DNA of 64,000 nt from JBMNKL01 sp050952225 (GTDB lineage: Bacteria > Bacillota > Clostridia > Acetivibrionales > DTU013): contig JBMNKL010000001.1 of NCBI GenBank assembly GCA_050952225.1, positions 682,001 to 746,000 of the forward strand, given 5' to 3'. The notes below the pieces were generated by a model. The model did not search any database. It worked only from the letters and a program-made list of their open reading frames with translations, and had not been told where the DNA came from. How positions within the stretch are numbered: the first letter of the stretch is position 1; every line of letters starts with the position of its first letter. This document shows positions 53,815 to 62,637 of the stretch, in pieces. A program made the translations under genes and the position numbers.

Positions 53815-54364
53815 GGGACCTGTCACTGCATATCCTTGATATCGTTCAAAACTCGACGGCTGCGGGAGCTGCCTGCGTAAAGGTGACGATTTGGGCATGC
53901 CCGGCAGACGGTGTGCTGGAAATAGAAGTGGAAGACGACGGCTTTGGAATAGACGAGGAGCTCCTGGCAAGGGTAGCGGATCCGTTTGCAACGACACGGA
54001 CTACAAGAAAGGTCGGGTTGGGCATCCCGCTGCTCAAGGCTTCGGCGGAGCGGTCGGGACGGAAGTTTCCGGATTGTTTCCCAAAAAGGGATCGGAACGA
54101 TCGGTGAAAGCCTCTTTTCAGCTGGAAAGCATAGACCGGCCTCCCATGGGGGATGTGGCAGGCGTGATTGTGGATTTGACGGCAGCTTACCCGGAAATTG
54201 ACGTTCAATTGCTGTTGGAGTGCGGGGAACGGCTTTTTAAGTTCAGTTCGCTGGAAGTGCGGCAGATTGTCGGAGAAGTGCCGGTTTCAGAATTACGGAT
54301 AATGCGGTGGATGCGGGAGTATATCGAAGAAGGCGATAAGGGAGATTTTTGGAGGTGTAATTGA
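53811..54364 (+). pseudogene. HATPase-domain protein between NuoE and NuoF, frameshifted
   Basis: The intact protein would be a 180-residue GHKL ATPase starting MRDLSLHILDIVQNSTAAGA, with EVEDDGFGID and GLGIPLLKASAERSG. It is then broken at about 54060 and 54098. The middle piece GSFRIVSQKGIGT reads in a second frame and VKASFQLESIDRPPMGD in a third. Relatives in other clostridia lie in the same slot between NuoE and the small ferredoxin. Either two sequencing errors or real decay explain this. Confidence 0.75.
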
Positions 54365-54751
54365 TGAAATCAATAGCGGAACTCGAAGAAATTCGCAGAG
54401 AAAACACTGGATGAGATAAAAATGAGGGCTAATAAAGACGGGATGCGTGTTGTGGTTGGAATGGCGACCTGCGGTATTGCCGCCGGAGCAAGACCGGTTA
54501 TGAATGCTTTCGTGGAAGAGTTGGCAAAACGGAAGCTGAGCGATGTATCGGTCACCATGACCGGTTGTATCGGCGTTTGCAGGCTGGAACCCATTGTGGA
54601 GGTTTTCAATGCCGACGGCACAAAGGTCACCTATGTCAAGATGACGCCTGAGAAAGCAGCCCGTGTTGTAGCGGAACATATAGTCAACGGGCGTATTTGC
54701 CAGGACCTTACAATAGGCGCGGCAGAAACCGTGAATGGCGTAAGTAAGTAA
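54364..54751 (+). pseudogene. small [2Fe-2S] thioredoxin-like ferredoxin, N-terminal frameshift
   Basis: The start ATG at 54364 has GGAGGTG upstream and overlaps the preceding stop. After MKSIAELEEIR one extra A near 54397 shifts the frame; the true continuation EKTLDEIKMRANKDGMRVVV is in another frame. The rest has GMATCGIAAGARP and TGCIGVCRLEP cysteines. A product could start at an internal ATG at 54422 and still have the whole cluster-binding part, so function may be retained. It is about 127 residues if intact. Confidence 0.72.
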
Positions 54752-54799
54752 AAAACGCAATCATTGTATACAGTGTGCAAATAACGGGGAGGAAGCGAA

Positions 54800-56596
54800 A
54801 TGGTATTTTACAGGGCGCATGTGTTGATTTGCGGCGGCACGGGGTGTACATCATCCAATTCCGCCAAGGTAAAAGAAGAATTTGAAAACCAGCTGCATAA
54901 AAGCAAGCTGGATAAAGAGGTCAAAGTAGTGACCACGGGATGTTTCGGCCTTTGCGCCGAAGGCCCCATAGTTGTTGTCTATCCTGAAGGGGCCATGTAC
55001 ACGATGGTCCGGGTCGAGGACGTAAAGGAAATCGTTGAGGAACACCTGTTGAAAGGGCGTATTGTTAAAAGGCTTCTTGCAGGCGCAAAGGAAGCCGAAA
55101 TCGCCGGCAAGTCGCTGGAAAACGTGGATTTTTTCAAGCGCCAGGTCAGGATTGCCCTGCGGAACTGCGGGGTCATCAATCCGGAAAATATTGACGAGTA
55201 CATCGCTTTTGACGGGTATAAAGCGCTGGAAAAGGCGCTTACGAAAATGACACCCGAGCAGGTCATTGCGGAAATAAAGAAATCCGGACTGCGGGGAAGG
55301 GGCGGCGCAGGCTTCCCGACAGGCTTGAAATGGGAATTGACGGCCAAGTCGGAAGGGGACAAGAAGTATGTCTGCTGCAATGCCGACGAGGGCGACCCCG
55401 GCGCGTTCATGGACAGGAGCATACTGGAAGGCGATCCGCATAGTGTAATTGAAGCGATGATTATTGCCGGTTACGCGATAGGCTCCGACCAGGGATACAT
55501 TTATATAAGGGCGGAATACCCGATTGCCGTAAAAAGGCTTCAAATAGCGATAAAGCAGGCACAGGAATATGGCCTCCTCGGAAAGAATATCCTGGGGACA
55601 GGCTTTAATTTTGACCTTGAACTGAGATTGGGAGCGGGCGCCTTTGTGTGCGGCGAGGAGACTGCGCTGATGACGTCGATTGAAGGCCACAGGGGCGAAC
55701 CCAGGCCAAAGCCGCCGTTTCCGGCCGTAAGCGGTCTTTGGGGGAAGCCGACGCTGTTGAATAACGTGGAGACATATGCCAATATTCCGGTAATATTGAC
55801 TAAGGGCGCCGACTGGTTCTCAAAGATTGGCACGGAGAAGAGCAAGGGAACCAAGGTGTTTGCTGTCGGCGGCAAAATAAACAATACAGGGCTTGTCGAA
55901 ATACCGATAGGGACAACGCTGAGAGAAGTAATTTACGATATAGGGGGCGGCATACCCAACGGGAAGAAGTTCAAGGCGGCACAGACCGGCGGCCCGTCAG
56001 GCGGGTGCATACCGGCAAGCCACATCGATACTCCCATTGATTACGAAACGCTCAGGGAACTCGGTTCGATGATGGGTTCCGGCGGGCTTATCATAATGGA
56101 CGAAGATAACTGCATGGTTGATATAGCAAAGTTCTTCCTTGAATTCACCGTCGACGAATCCTGCGGGAAATGCCCGCCGTGCCGCATCGGCACGAAGAGG
56201 ATGCTGGAAATCCTTGAGAGGATAACGGGCGGCAAGGGTAAGATGGAAGATATAGAAAAACTAGAAATCCTGGCGAAGAACATTACCGAATCCGCGCTCT
56301 GCGGGCTAGGGCAATCGGCGCCGCAGCCGGTGCTCAGCACGCTGAGGTATTTCAAGGATGAATATATTGCCCACGTAAAGGATAAAAAGTGTCCGGCGGG
56401 CGTGTGCAAGTCCATGGTGCACTACGTTATCTCGGCCGACATGTGCAAGAGCTGCGGAATATGCTCAAGGAACTGCCCGGTTTCGGCCATAAGCGGAGAA
56501 AAGGGTGTTCCGTACGTCATAGACCAGGACAAATGCATAAAATGCGGAGTTTGCATGGAGAAATGCCCGTTCAAGGCGATTTTCAAGAATGCGTAA
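54800..56596 (+). CDS. hydB: NuoF-like NADH-binding subunit of [FeFe]-hydrogenase 2
   Basis: The 598-residue flavoprotein is the NADH/FMN subunit. It has an N-terminal thioredoxin-like [2Fe-2S] part (CGGTGCTSS, TTGCFGLC) and the NuoF core GLRGRGGAGFPTGLKW, CNADEGDPGAFMD and GAGAFVCGEETALMTSIEG. The NuoF [4Fe-4S] site is ESCGKCPPCRIGTKR. Two C-terminal [4Fe-4S] clusters (CKSCGICSRNCP, CIKCGVCMEKCP) give ferredoxin contact. Unlike the operon 1 version it is not fused to a GltD-like domain. It is intact. Confidence 0.95.
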   Translation: MVFYRAHVLICGGTGCTSSNSAKVKEEFENQLHKSKLDKEVKVVTTGCFGLCAEGPIVVVYPEGAMYTMVRVEDVKEIVEEHLLKGRIVKRLLAGAKEAEIAGKSLENVDFFKRQVRIALRNCGVINPENIDEYIAFDGYKALEKALTKMTPEQVIAEIKKSGLRGRGGAGFPTGLKWELTAKSEGDKKYVCCNADEGDPGAFMDRSILEGDPHSVIEAMIIAGYAIGSDQGYIYIRAEYPIAVKRLQIAIKQAQEYGLLGKNILGTGFNFDLELRLGAGAFVCGEETALMTSIEGHRGEPRPKPPFPAVSGLWGKPTLLNNVETYANIPVILTKGADWFSKIGTEKSKGTKVFAVGGKINNTGLVEIPIGTTLREVIYDIGGGIPNGKKFKAAQTGGPSGGCIPASHIDTPIDYETLRELGSMMGSGGLIIMDEDNCMVDIAKFFLEFTVDESCGKCPPCRIGTKRMLEILERITGGKGKMEDIEKLEILAKNITESALCGLGQSAPQPVLSTLRYFKDEYIAHVKDKKCPAGVCKSMVHYVISADMCKSCGICSRNCPVSAISGEKGVPYVIDQDKCIKCGVCMEKCPFKAIFKNA

Positions 56597-56653
56597 GTAT
56601 ACGGCGTGAATACCGTATTGCATGAATGACGATGTCAAAGGAGAGTGTGGAAG

Positions 56654-58405
56654 ATGGAAGAAATGGTCAATATTGTTATAGACACCCGGAAAATCAGGGT
56701 ACCGAAACACTACACGGTGCTTGAGGCGGCAAAGTATGCGAATATCGCCATACCGACGCTTTGCTTCCTGAAGGATATAAATGAAATAGGCGCATGCAGG
56801 ATGTGCGTCGTGGAAATAAAGGGAGCGAAAAGCCTCCAGGCGGCGTGCGTATATCCGGTTTCGGAGGGGCTTGAAATCTACACCCAGACGCCAAGGGTCA
56901 GGGAAGCGAGGAAAGTAACGCTTGAGCTTATTTTGTCGAACCATGAGAAAAAATGTCTCACATGCGTGAGGAGCAGGAGCTGCGAACTGCAGAAGCTGGC
57001 TGAGGAACTTAACGTCAAAGATATCAGGTTCGAAGGCGAAATGATTCCGCACCCGATTGACCGTCTCTCGCATTCAATCGTAAGGGACCCCAACAAGTGC
57101 GTGCTTTGCAGGCGATGCGTGAGCATGTGCAAAAATATCCAGAAGGTTGGCGTGATTGACACGAATGAGAGAGGTTTCAAGACGATAGTAGGGTCTGCGT
57201 TCAACAAGCCGCTGGCGGAAGTTCCGTGCATCAACTGTGGTCAGTGCATAAACGTCTGCCCGGTGGGAGCGCTGAGAGAAAAAGACGATACCGACAAGGT
57301 TTGGGACGCGCTGGCAAACAAAGACCTGTATGTTGTAGTTCAGACAGCGCCCGCGGTAAGGGTCGCCCTTGGCGAGGAATTCGGGATGCCTGTCGGCTCA
57401 AGGGTTACCAGCAACATGATTGCCTCGCTGAGACGTCTTGGGTTTAAAAAGGTGTTCGATACGGATACCGCCGCGGATTTGACCATCATGGAGGAAGTAA
57501 CGGAACTGGTCGGCAGGATAAAGAACGGCGGCAAGCTTCCGCTGATTACTTCATGCAGCCCCGGGTGGGTAAAATTTTGCGAGCACAATTATCCCGAGTT
57601 TCTGGAAAACCTATCAAGCTGCAAGTCGCCGCATGAAATGTTCGGCGCCCTGTTGAAGTCTTACTACGCGGAAAAAGAAGGCATCGACCCGGCCAAGATA
57701 TTTGTCGTGTCGATAATGCCGTGCACGGCGAAGAAGTTCGAGGCAAAACGCACAGAACTGTCTTCAACGGGCTACCCGGACGTGGATGTCGTTTTGACGA
57801 CGAGGGAGCTTGCCAGGATGATAAGGGAAGCGGGCATCGATTTCACCGAACTGCCGGAGAGACACTTCGACGACCCGATGGGGGAAGCTACGGGCGCCGG
57901 CGTGATATTCGGCGCTACGGGCGGTGTAATGGAAGCCGCCTTGAGATACCTGGTGGAGCTTCTGGAAGGCAAGCCGCTTGAGAAAGTTGAGTTTGAGGCG
58001 GTAAGAGGGCTTGATGGAGTCAGGGAAGCGACGGTGGGGGCCGCCGGAATGAAAATCAAGGCCGCGGTGGCGCATGGGACCGGGAATGCGATGAAGCTTC
58101 TCGAAAAAATAAAGAACGGTGAAGCGCAATACCATTTTGTTGAAATCATGGCATGCCCGGGCGGCTGCGTAAACGGTGGCGGACAGCCCATCCAGCCGTC
58201 GGAGGTCAGAAGCTGGACTGATATCAGGGCGGAAAGGGCAAAGGCCATTTATGCGGAGGATGAAAGCTTGCCGCTGAGAAAATCCCAGGACAACCCGTTT
58301 GTCAAGAAACTGTACGAGGAATACCTGGAACAACCTGGAAGCCACAAAGCGCATGAACTGCTTCATACGCACTATTCGCCAAGGGAGAATTACCCCGAAA
58401 ACTAA
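56654..58405 (+). CDS. hydA: [FeFe]-hydrogenase catalytic subunit 2
   Basis: The 583-residue catalytic subunit has an N-terminal [2Fe-2S] domain (ACRMCVVEIKG), a His/Cys site (HEKKCLTCVRSRSCEL), two [4Fe-4S] clusters (CVLCRRCVSMC, CINCGQCINVCPVG), and H-cluster motifs TSCSPGW, MPCTAKKFE and MACPGGCVNGGGQP. It is closely similar to the hydrogenase at 47713-49497. ATG 56654 has GGAGAG 10 bp upstream; an earlier GTG at 56645 is also in frame. A terminator follows. Confidence 0.95.
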   Translation: MEEMVNIVIDTRKIRVPKHYTVLEAAKYANIAIPTLCFLKDINEIGACRMCVVEIKGAKSLQAACVYPVSEGLEIYTQTPRVREARKVTLELILSNHEKKCLTCVRSRSCELQKLAEELNVKDIRFEGEMIPHPIDRLSHSIVRDPNKCVLCRRCVSMCKNIQKVGVIDTNERGFKTIVGSAFNKPLAEVPCINCGQCINVCPVGALREKDDTDKVWDALANKDLYVVVQTAPAVRVALGEEFGMPVGSRVTSNMIASLRRLGFKKVFDTDTAADLTIMEEVTELVGRIKNGGKLPLITSCSPGWVKFCEHNYPEFLENLSSCKSPHEMFGALLKSYYAEKEGIDPAKIFVVSIMPCTAKKFEAKRTELSSTGYPDVDVVLTTRELARMIREAGIDFTELPERHFDDPMGEATGAGVIFGATGGVMEAALRYLVELLEGKPLEKVEFEAVRGLDGVREATVGAAGMKIKAAVAHGTGNAMKLLEKIKNGEAQYHFVEIMACPGGCVNGGGQPIQPSEVRSWTDIRAERAKAIYAEDESLPLRKSQDNPFVKKLYEEYLEQPGSHKAHELLHTHYSPRENYPEN

Positions 58406-58445
58406 AGCGGACAGTGCTTGTCAGAATTTAATACAATAAAAACAT

Positions 58446-58482
58446 AAAGGGGTTCATCAAGATGAAACCCCTTTAATTTTAT
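58446..58482 (+). terminator. terminator of hydrogenase operon 2
   Basis: AAAGGGGTTCATC (58446-58458) pairs exactly with GATGAAACCCCTTT (58461-58474), then AATTTTAT. It ends the operon 40 bp after hydA. Confidence 0.85.
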
Positions 58483-58536
58483 CTAATCATGTTTTGAAGC
58501 GCTGTGCTTATGCTGCTGAGTGGACTGCCGAAAGGG

Positions 58537-58565
58537 TTTACCCGGCCTTCTTATTCAGATATAAT
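58537..58565 (+). promoter_or_regulatory. candidate promoter of ttdAB
   Basis: TTTACC (58537-58542), 17 bp, TATAAT (58560-58565), about 120 bp before ttdA. The leader between has no gene. Confidence 0.5.
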
Positions 58566-58688
58566 ACAATTGTCGCAAACCGACGTCCGGGGCGCGAACG
58601 CTCGCACGCAAAATCGCGGCGTCAAAAAGCTCAACGCGAAACGGCACGAAGGGCACGAAGCGAAGAGTATTACTCGGAGGAACCTTGA

Positions 58689-59588
58689 ATGGACAGCAAA
58701 ATGCAACGCGAAGCGTTCATCGATATCATGGCCAGGTTTACGGCTTACTCCGCCAGGCACCTTCCCGATGATGTTCTTGCAAAGCTAGAGCAACTCGGGG
58801 GAAAAGAGCGCTCCGCATTGGCACGGATTGTATACAATGCGATGCTTGAGAATATTGAATTGGCGGACGAGCTGGACAGGCCTGTATGCCAGGATACGGG
58901 AGTGATCCAGTATTTTGTGCGGTCAGGCGAAAGGTTCCCGTTGCTCGGCAGCATGGAATACTGCCTGAGGGAGGCGGTAAAAAGGGCGACTGTCATCGGC
59001 CCGCTGCGCCATAATGCAGTGGAGGTTTTTGATGAGAAAAATACCGGAAACAATGTCGGCACGAGAATCCCGTGGATTGAGTGGGAGATCGTTCCCAACA
59101 GCGACGATGCCGAGATATATATGTACATGGCCTGCGGCGGCTGCAGCCTTCTGGGAACCGCTAAGGTCCTTATGCCGCTGGAAGGATACGAGGGTATTGT
59201 AAAACTTGTATTCGACCAGGTTGCGTCTTATGGAATCAATGCCTGTCCGCCTTTATTGGTCGGCATTGGTATTGCCGGCTCAGCTGAAATCGCTTCAAAG
59301 CTTTCAAAAAAGGCTTTGCTTCGTCCCATAGGTTCCCGCAACAGCAATCCGCGGGCCGCGGAACTCGAATCAAGGATAGAAAAAGGGCTGAACGATATTA
59401 AAATCGGACCGGGAGGGCTTTCCGGCGAAAGCTCCGTCATGGGAGTGCATATAGAGTATGCGGCGCGCCATCCCGCAACGATTGCAGTGGGTTTGTCCGT
59501 CGGATGCTGGGCTCACAGGAGAGCACTGATAAAAATCAACGCCGATTTGCAATATGAAGTGGCTTCACACAAGGGAGCAATGCTATGA
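58689..59588 (+). CDS. ttdA: L(+)-tartrate dehydratase alpha subunit
   Basis: The 299-residue protein matches the E. coli TtdA layout: CQDTGVIQYFVRSGERFPLL, the GPLRHNAVEVFDEKNTGNN stretch, NACPPLLVGIGIAGS and GCWAHRRALIKINADLQYE. The alpha subunits of two-subunit class I fumarases differ at these places, so a dehydratase of tartrate is preferred over fumarase. The enzyme needs a [4Fe-4S] cluster; Cys in the QDTG and GGCSLLG motifs are candidate ligands. It dehydrates L-tartrate to oxaloacetate together with ttdB. TCGGAGGA precedes the ATG. Its stop overlaps ttdB (ATGA). Confidence 0.85.
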   Translation: MDSKMQREAFIDIMARFTAYSARHLPDDVLAKLEQLGGKERSALARIVYNAMLENIELADELDRPVCQDTGVIQYFVRSGERFPLLGSMEYCLREAVKRATVIGPLRHNAVEVFDEKNTGNNVGTRIPWIEWEIVPNSDDAEIYMYMACGGCSLLGTAKVLMPLEGYEGIVKLVFDQVASYGINACPPLLVGIGIAGSAEIASKLSKKALLRPIGSRNSNPRAAELESRIEKGLNDIKIGPGGLSGESSVMGVHIEYAARHPATIAVGLSVGCWAHRRALIKINADLQYEVASHKGAML

Positions 59589-60202
59589 GGAAAGTGATAT
59601 TGACTACGCCGATTTCAAATGAAGACATCGAGCCGTTGAGGATAGGGGATATTATATTCCTTAGCGGTTGCCTGGTAACGGGACGCGACGATGTGCATCA
59701 CCGCCTGCTGAAGCAGCATCACCCGCTTCCCGTGGATATCTCCGGCAAAGCGCTTTTTCATGCCGGCCCTATAATGAAAGAAACGGAATGTGGCAGCGGA
59801 AAATACGAGGTTGTATCTATCGGGCCTACAACGAGCATGCGCATGGAGAAATATGAAAAGGAATTCATCGGAAAAACCGGGCTGAAACTCATTGTGGGCA
59901 AGGGAGGAATGGGCCCCGATACCGAGGAAGGGTGCAGGATACACAAGGCAATTCATGCGGTATTCCCCGGGGGATGCGCCGTCCTTGCGGCAAAATATGT
60001 GGAAGAGGTGGAAGGCGTTGAATGGCTGGACCTGGGCATGCCTGAAGCAATGTGGGTGTTGCGCGTCAGGGAATTCGGTCCGCTTATTGTTTCCATAGAT
60101 ACAATGGGGAACAATCTTTTTGAGAACAATAAAAAGAAGTTTGGCGCAAGAAAGGATGCGGCCGTGGAGGAAATCTGCAGGCATGTCGATTATTTTGGAT
60201 AA
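59585..60202 (+). CDS. ttdB: L(+)-tartrate dehydratase beta subunit
   Basis: The 205-residue protein matches TtdB: ILTTPISNEDIEPLRIGD, FHAGPIMKETECGSGKYEVV, GPTTSMRMEKYEKEFI, IVGKGGMGPDTEEGC, PGGCAVLAA and the FGPLIVSIDTMGNNLF motif. It pairs with TtdA and overlaps it by 4 bp. No tartrate transporter is nearby, so the physiological substrate could also be a related hydroxyacid. Confidence 0.86.
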   Translation: MRKVILTTPISNEDIEPLRIGDIIFLSGCLVTGRDDVHHRLLKQHHPLPVDISGKALFHAGPIMKETECGSGKYEVVSIGPTTSMRMEKYEKEFIGKTGLKLIVGKGGMGPDTEEGCRIHKAIHAVFPGGCAVLAAKYVEEVEGVEWLDLGMPEAMWVLRVREFGPLIVSIDTMGNNLFENNKKKFGARKDAAVEEICRHVDYFG

Positions 60203-60247
60203 TCGGGATACTCGGCATGTAAGATAAATGCATGGAGGGTAAATGAT

Positions 60248-60721
60248 ATGGCGATTGAAAGGGTAAGAGAATATTTTAAACAATTCGGCATTGATTCAAA
60301 AATACAGGAATTTGACACATCGTCGGCGACTGTCGAGTTGGCGGCAAAAGCTCTTGGCTGCGCGCCTGAGCGCATAGCAAAGACATTAGCTTTCAAAGTG
60401 GGAGAAAAAGCCGTTTTGGTTGTTGCTGCAGGCGATGCCAGGATTGACAATCAAAAGTTCAGGGCACAATTTAATGTCAGGGCGAGAATGCTTTCGCCGG
60501 AAGAAACAGAACTCATGGTAGGCCATGCGGTCGGAGGAGTCTGCCCGTTTGGCATTAATGAAAATATTGACGTATATCTGGATATTTCACTAAAAAGGTT
60601 TGAAACCGTGTTCCCGGCTTGTGGCAGCAGCAACAGCGCCATCGAGATGACTGTCGGCGAGTTGGAAAGATATTCGAACAGTATCGCATGGGTTGATGTG
60701 TGTAAAAATTGGCAGGAATGA
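60248..60721 (+). CDS. YbaK/EbsC-type aminoacyl-tRNA deacylase
   Basis: The 157-residue protein is of the YbaK/ProX editing family, which hydrolyses mischarged aminoacyl-tRNAs such as Cys-tRNAPro or Ala-tRNAPro. The core has AKTLAFKVGEKAVLVVAAGDARID with the conserved Lys, LSPEETELMVGHAVGGVCPFG and the SSNSAIEMTVGEL C-terminus. GGAGGG lies upstream. It is a single-gene unit between ttdB and the nitroreductase. Confidence 0.85.
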   Translation: MAIERVREYFKQFGIDSKIQEFDTSSATVELAAKALGCAPERIAKTLAFKVGEKAVLVVAAGDARIDNQKFRAQFNVRARMLSPEETELMVGHAVGGVCPFGINENIDVYLDISLKRFETVFPACGSSNSAIEMTVGELERYSNSIAWVDVCKNWQE

Positions 60722-60801
60722 ACTGCCGTATTACGGGACGGCTGTTCAATGAAAGGGTATGAAATAGGAATAAAACAAATACTGCGAATGGAGGTAATAG
60801 T

Positions 60802-61314
60802 ATGAACGTTCTGGATGCAATCAAGGGCAGGAGAAGCATACGCAAGTTCAGCCCTCGCATGGTGGAGGACGAGAAACTCGAAAAAGTGCTTGAAGCTGCG
60901 AGATTCTCCCCCTCGGCAAGGAACTTGCAGTCATGGAAATTTGTTGTTGTGAAGGACCAGGAAACGAGGAAAAAGCTGGTTGAGGCGGCAGGAGGCCAAG
61001 CTTTTGTCGGGCAAGCCCCCGTCGTTATCGCGGCATGCGGCACAGACCCCGACGCGGTCATGAAGTGCGGGCAGCACCGCTGCTCGATTGATTTATCCAT
61101 AGCAACGGCCTACATGATTCTTGAAGCTTATGAACTCGGACTGGGGACATGCTGGATAGGACATTTTGATGAACAGAAAGTTAAGGATATTTTGGGTGTC
61201 CCGGAAAATGTAAGGGTAGTTGCGATTACACCGCTCGGTTACCCCGATGAGGAGCCTTTGCCGAGGCCGCGGAAGAAACTGGATGAAATTGTCTGTTATG
61301 AACGGTATGAATAA
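60802..61314 (+). CDS. nitroreductase-family FMN oxidoreductase
   Basis: The 170-residue protein has the nitroreductase start AIKGRRSIRKFSPR, the SARNLQSWKFVVV FMN-binding segment and the GLGTCWIGHFDE motif near residue 112. Such enzymes use NAD(P)H and FMN to reduce quinones or nitro compounds; the substrate here is unknown. Two Cys in KCGQHRCSIDL are unusual but not diagnostic. GGAGG lies upstream of the ATG. Confidence 0.88.
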   Translation: MNVLDAIKGRRSIRKFSPRMVEDEKLEKVLEAARFSPSARNLQSWKFVVVKDQETRKKLVEAAGGQAFVGQAPVVIAACGTDPDAVMKCGQHRCSIDLSIATAYMILEAYELGLGTCWIGHFDEQKVKDILGVPENVRVVAITPLGYPDEEPLPRPRKKLDEIVCYERYE

Positions 61315-61436
61315 CAGGCGGTTATGTTTACAAAGTGAATATTGCGGAATATATAAAGTGACAGGACAGCGAAAAAGTATGCGGAGAGAAGAATGGAGAC
61401 AAGAGAAAATAACGGTTTACAAGGGGCATGCGTTAA

Positions 61437-62576
61437 ATGATGAATAGTAATCAAATCCGTGTAATTTACGGGGATGACCCCAAATCAATGGTAAAGGAAA
61501 TACTGAATGGCATAAAGCCCGAAGAGGAAATAGACAAAGATGCTCTTATAGGAATCAAACCCAACCTCGTTGTAGCAAAACCTTCAAGTTCCGGCGCGAC
61601 GACTTCGCCCGGACTGGTTGCCGGGCTTATAGAATACCTGCAATCAAAAGGCTGTAAGAGAATAATCATCCTCGAGGGATCATGGGTGGGGGACAGCACA
61701 TCCAGGGCTTTCAGGGTATGCGGCTATGATGAATTGTCAAAACGTTACAACGTCCCCCTTGTTGACCTTAAAAAAGACAGGCATAAGGAACTTGAGACGG
61801 ACGGGATGAGGATAAGCGTCTGTGAGAGCGTCCTGAAAGTGGATTACCTGATTAACATGCCTGTTCTTAAGGGCCACTGCCAGACCGGAATGACATGTGC
61901 GCTAAAGAACTTGAAAGGCTGTATACCAGATTTTGAAAAACGGAGGTTCCATACAATGGGTTTACATAAGCCCATTGCGTGCCTAAATAAAATGATAAGG
62001 CAGGACCTTGTTATTGTTGACGGAATCGCAGGCGACCTGAATTTCGAGGAGGGTGGAAACCCGGTCAGGATGAACCGGGTTATTGTCGGGAAAGATCCGG
62101 TATTGACAGATGCCTACGTATCTCAATTAATGGGATTCAGGCTCGAAGAAATACCGTATATTATAATGGCTGAAAAAATCGGGGCGGGAAGCGCGGATAT
62201 ATCAAACGCGGAAATCCTTGAACTGAATAAGGACAGCAGTGTAAATAAGCCGCTGTCTTCGAGAAAGGCAATGCGGCTGGCGGAGTATATCTGCGAGGAC
62301 AGTGCGTGTTCCGCGTGTTACGGGAGCCTGGTCCACGCTCTCGACAGGCTTGACGGAAAAGGGGCGCTTTCAAGGCTGGATTTGAAGCTTTACATAGGAC
62401 AAGGCTATAAAAATAAAGGCCGAGGCTTTGAGGATACGGGAAACGGGCATGGGAGCGAACAACGCGCCGCGATAGGAATAGGGTCATGCACAGCGGGGTT
62501 TGACAAGCATGTCGCCGGGTGCCCTCCCAACGCCAGGGATATTGTTGAATACCTGGAAAGTTACTTAAAACAATGA
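61437..62576 (+). CDS. DUF362-domain protein
   Basis: The 379-residue protein belongs to DUF362: IGIKPNLVVAKPSSSGATTSPGLV, GVDEGSWVGDSTSRAFR-like GSWVGDS, INMPVLKGHCQTGMTCALKN, HKPIACLNKMIRQDLVIVDGI and GKDPVLTDAYVSQLMGF. Its C-terminal part has several Cys (CEDSACSACYGSL and SCTAGFDKHVAGCPP), so an iron-sulfur cluster is likely. The function of the family is unknown. The AAGGGG at 61421 lies 10 bp before the ATG. Confidence 0.85.
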   Translation: MMNSNQIRVIYGDDPKSMVKEILNGIKPEEEIDKDALIGIKPNLVVAKPSSSGATTSPGLVAGLIEYLQSKGCKRIIILEGSWVGDSTSRAFRVCGYDELSKRYNVPLVDLKKDRHKELETDGMRISVCESVLKVDYLINMPVLKGHCQTGMTCALKNLKGCIPDFEKRRFHTMGLHKPIACLNKMIRQDLVIVDGIAGDLNFEEGGNPVRMNRVIVGKDPVLTDAYVSQLMGFRLEEIPYIIMAEKIGAGSADISNAEILELNKDSSVNKPLSSRKAMRLAEYICEDSACSACYGSLVHALDRLDGKGALSRLDLKLYIGQGYKNKGRGFEDTGNGHGSEQRAAIGIGSCTAGFDKHVAGCPPNARDIVEYLESYLKQ

Positions 62577-62637
62577 TTGCGTAATTTTGACCGGCATCAG
62601 GCAAAGGGCAGGACACGGGTGTTTATGAGGTGATCAT

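Noticed and set aside
58689..60202. Class I fumarase subunits
   Set aside because: The residues and subunit lengths match TtdA and TtdB better, as explained in the entries.
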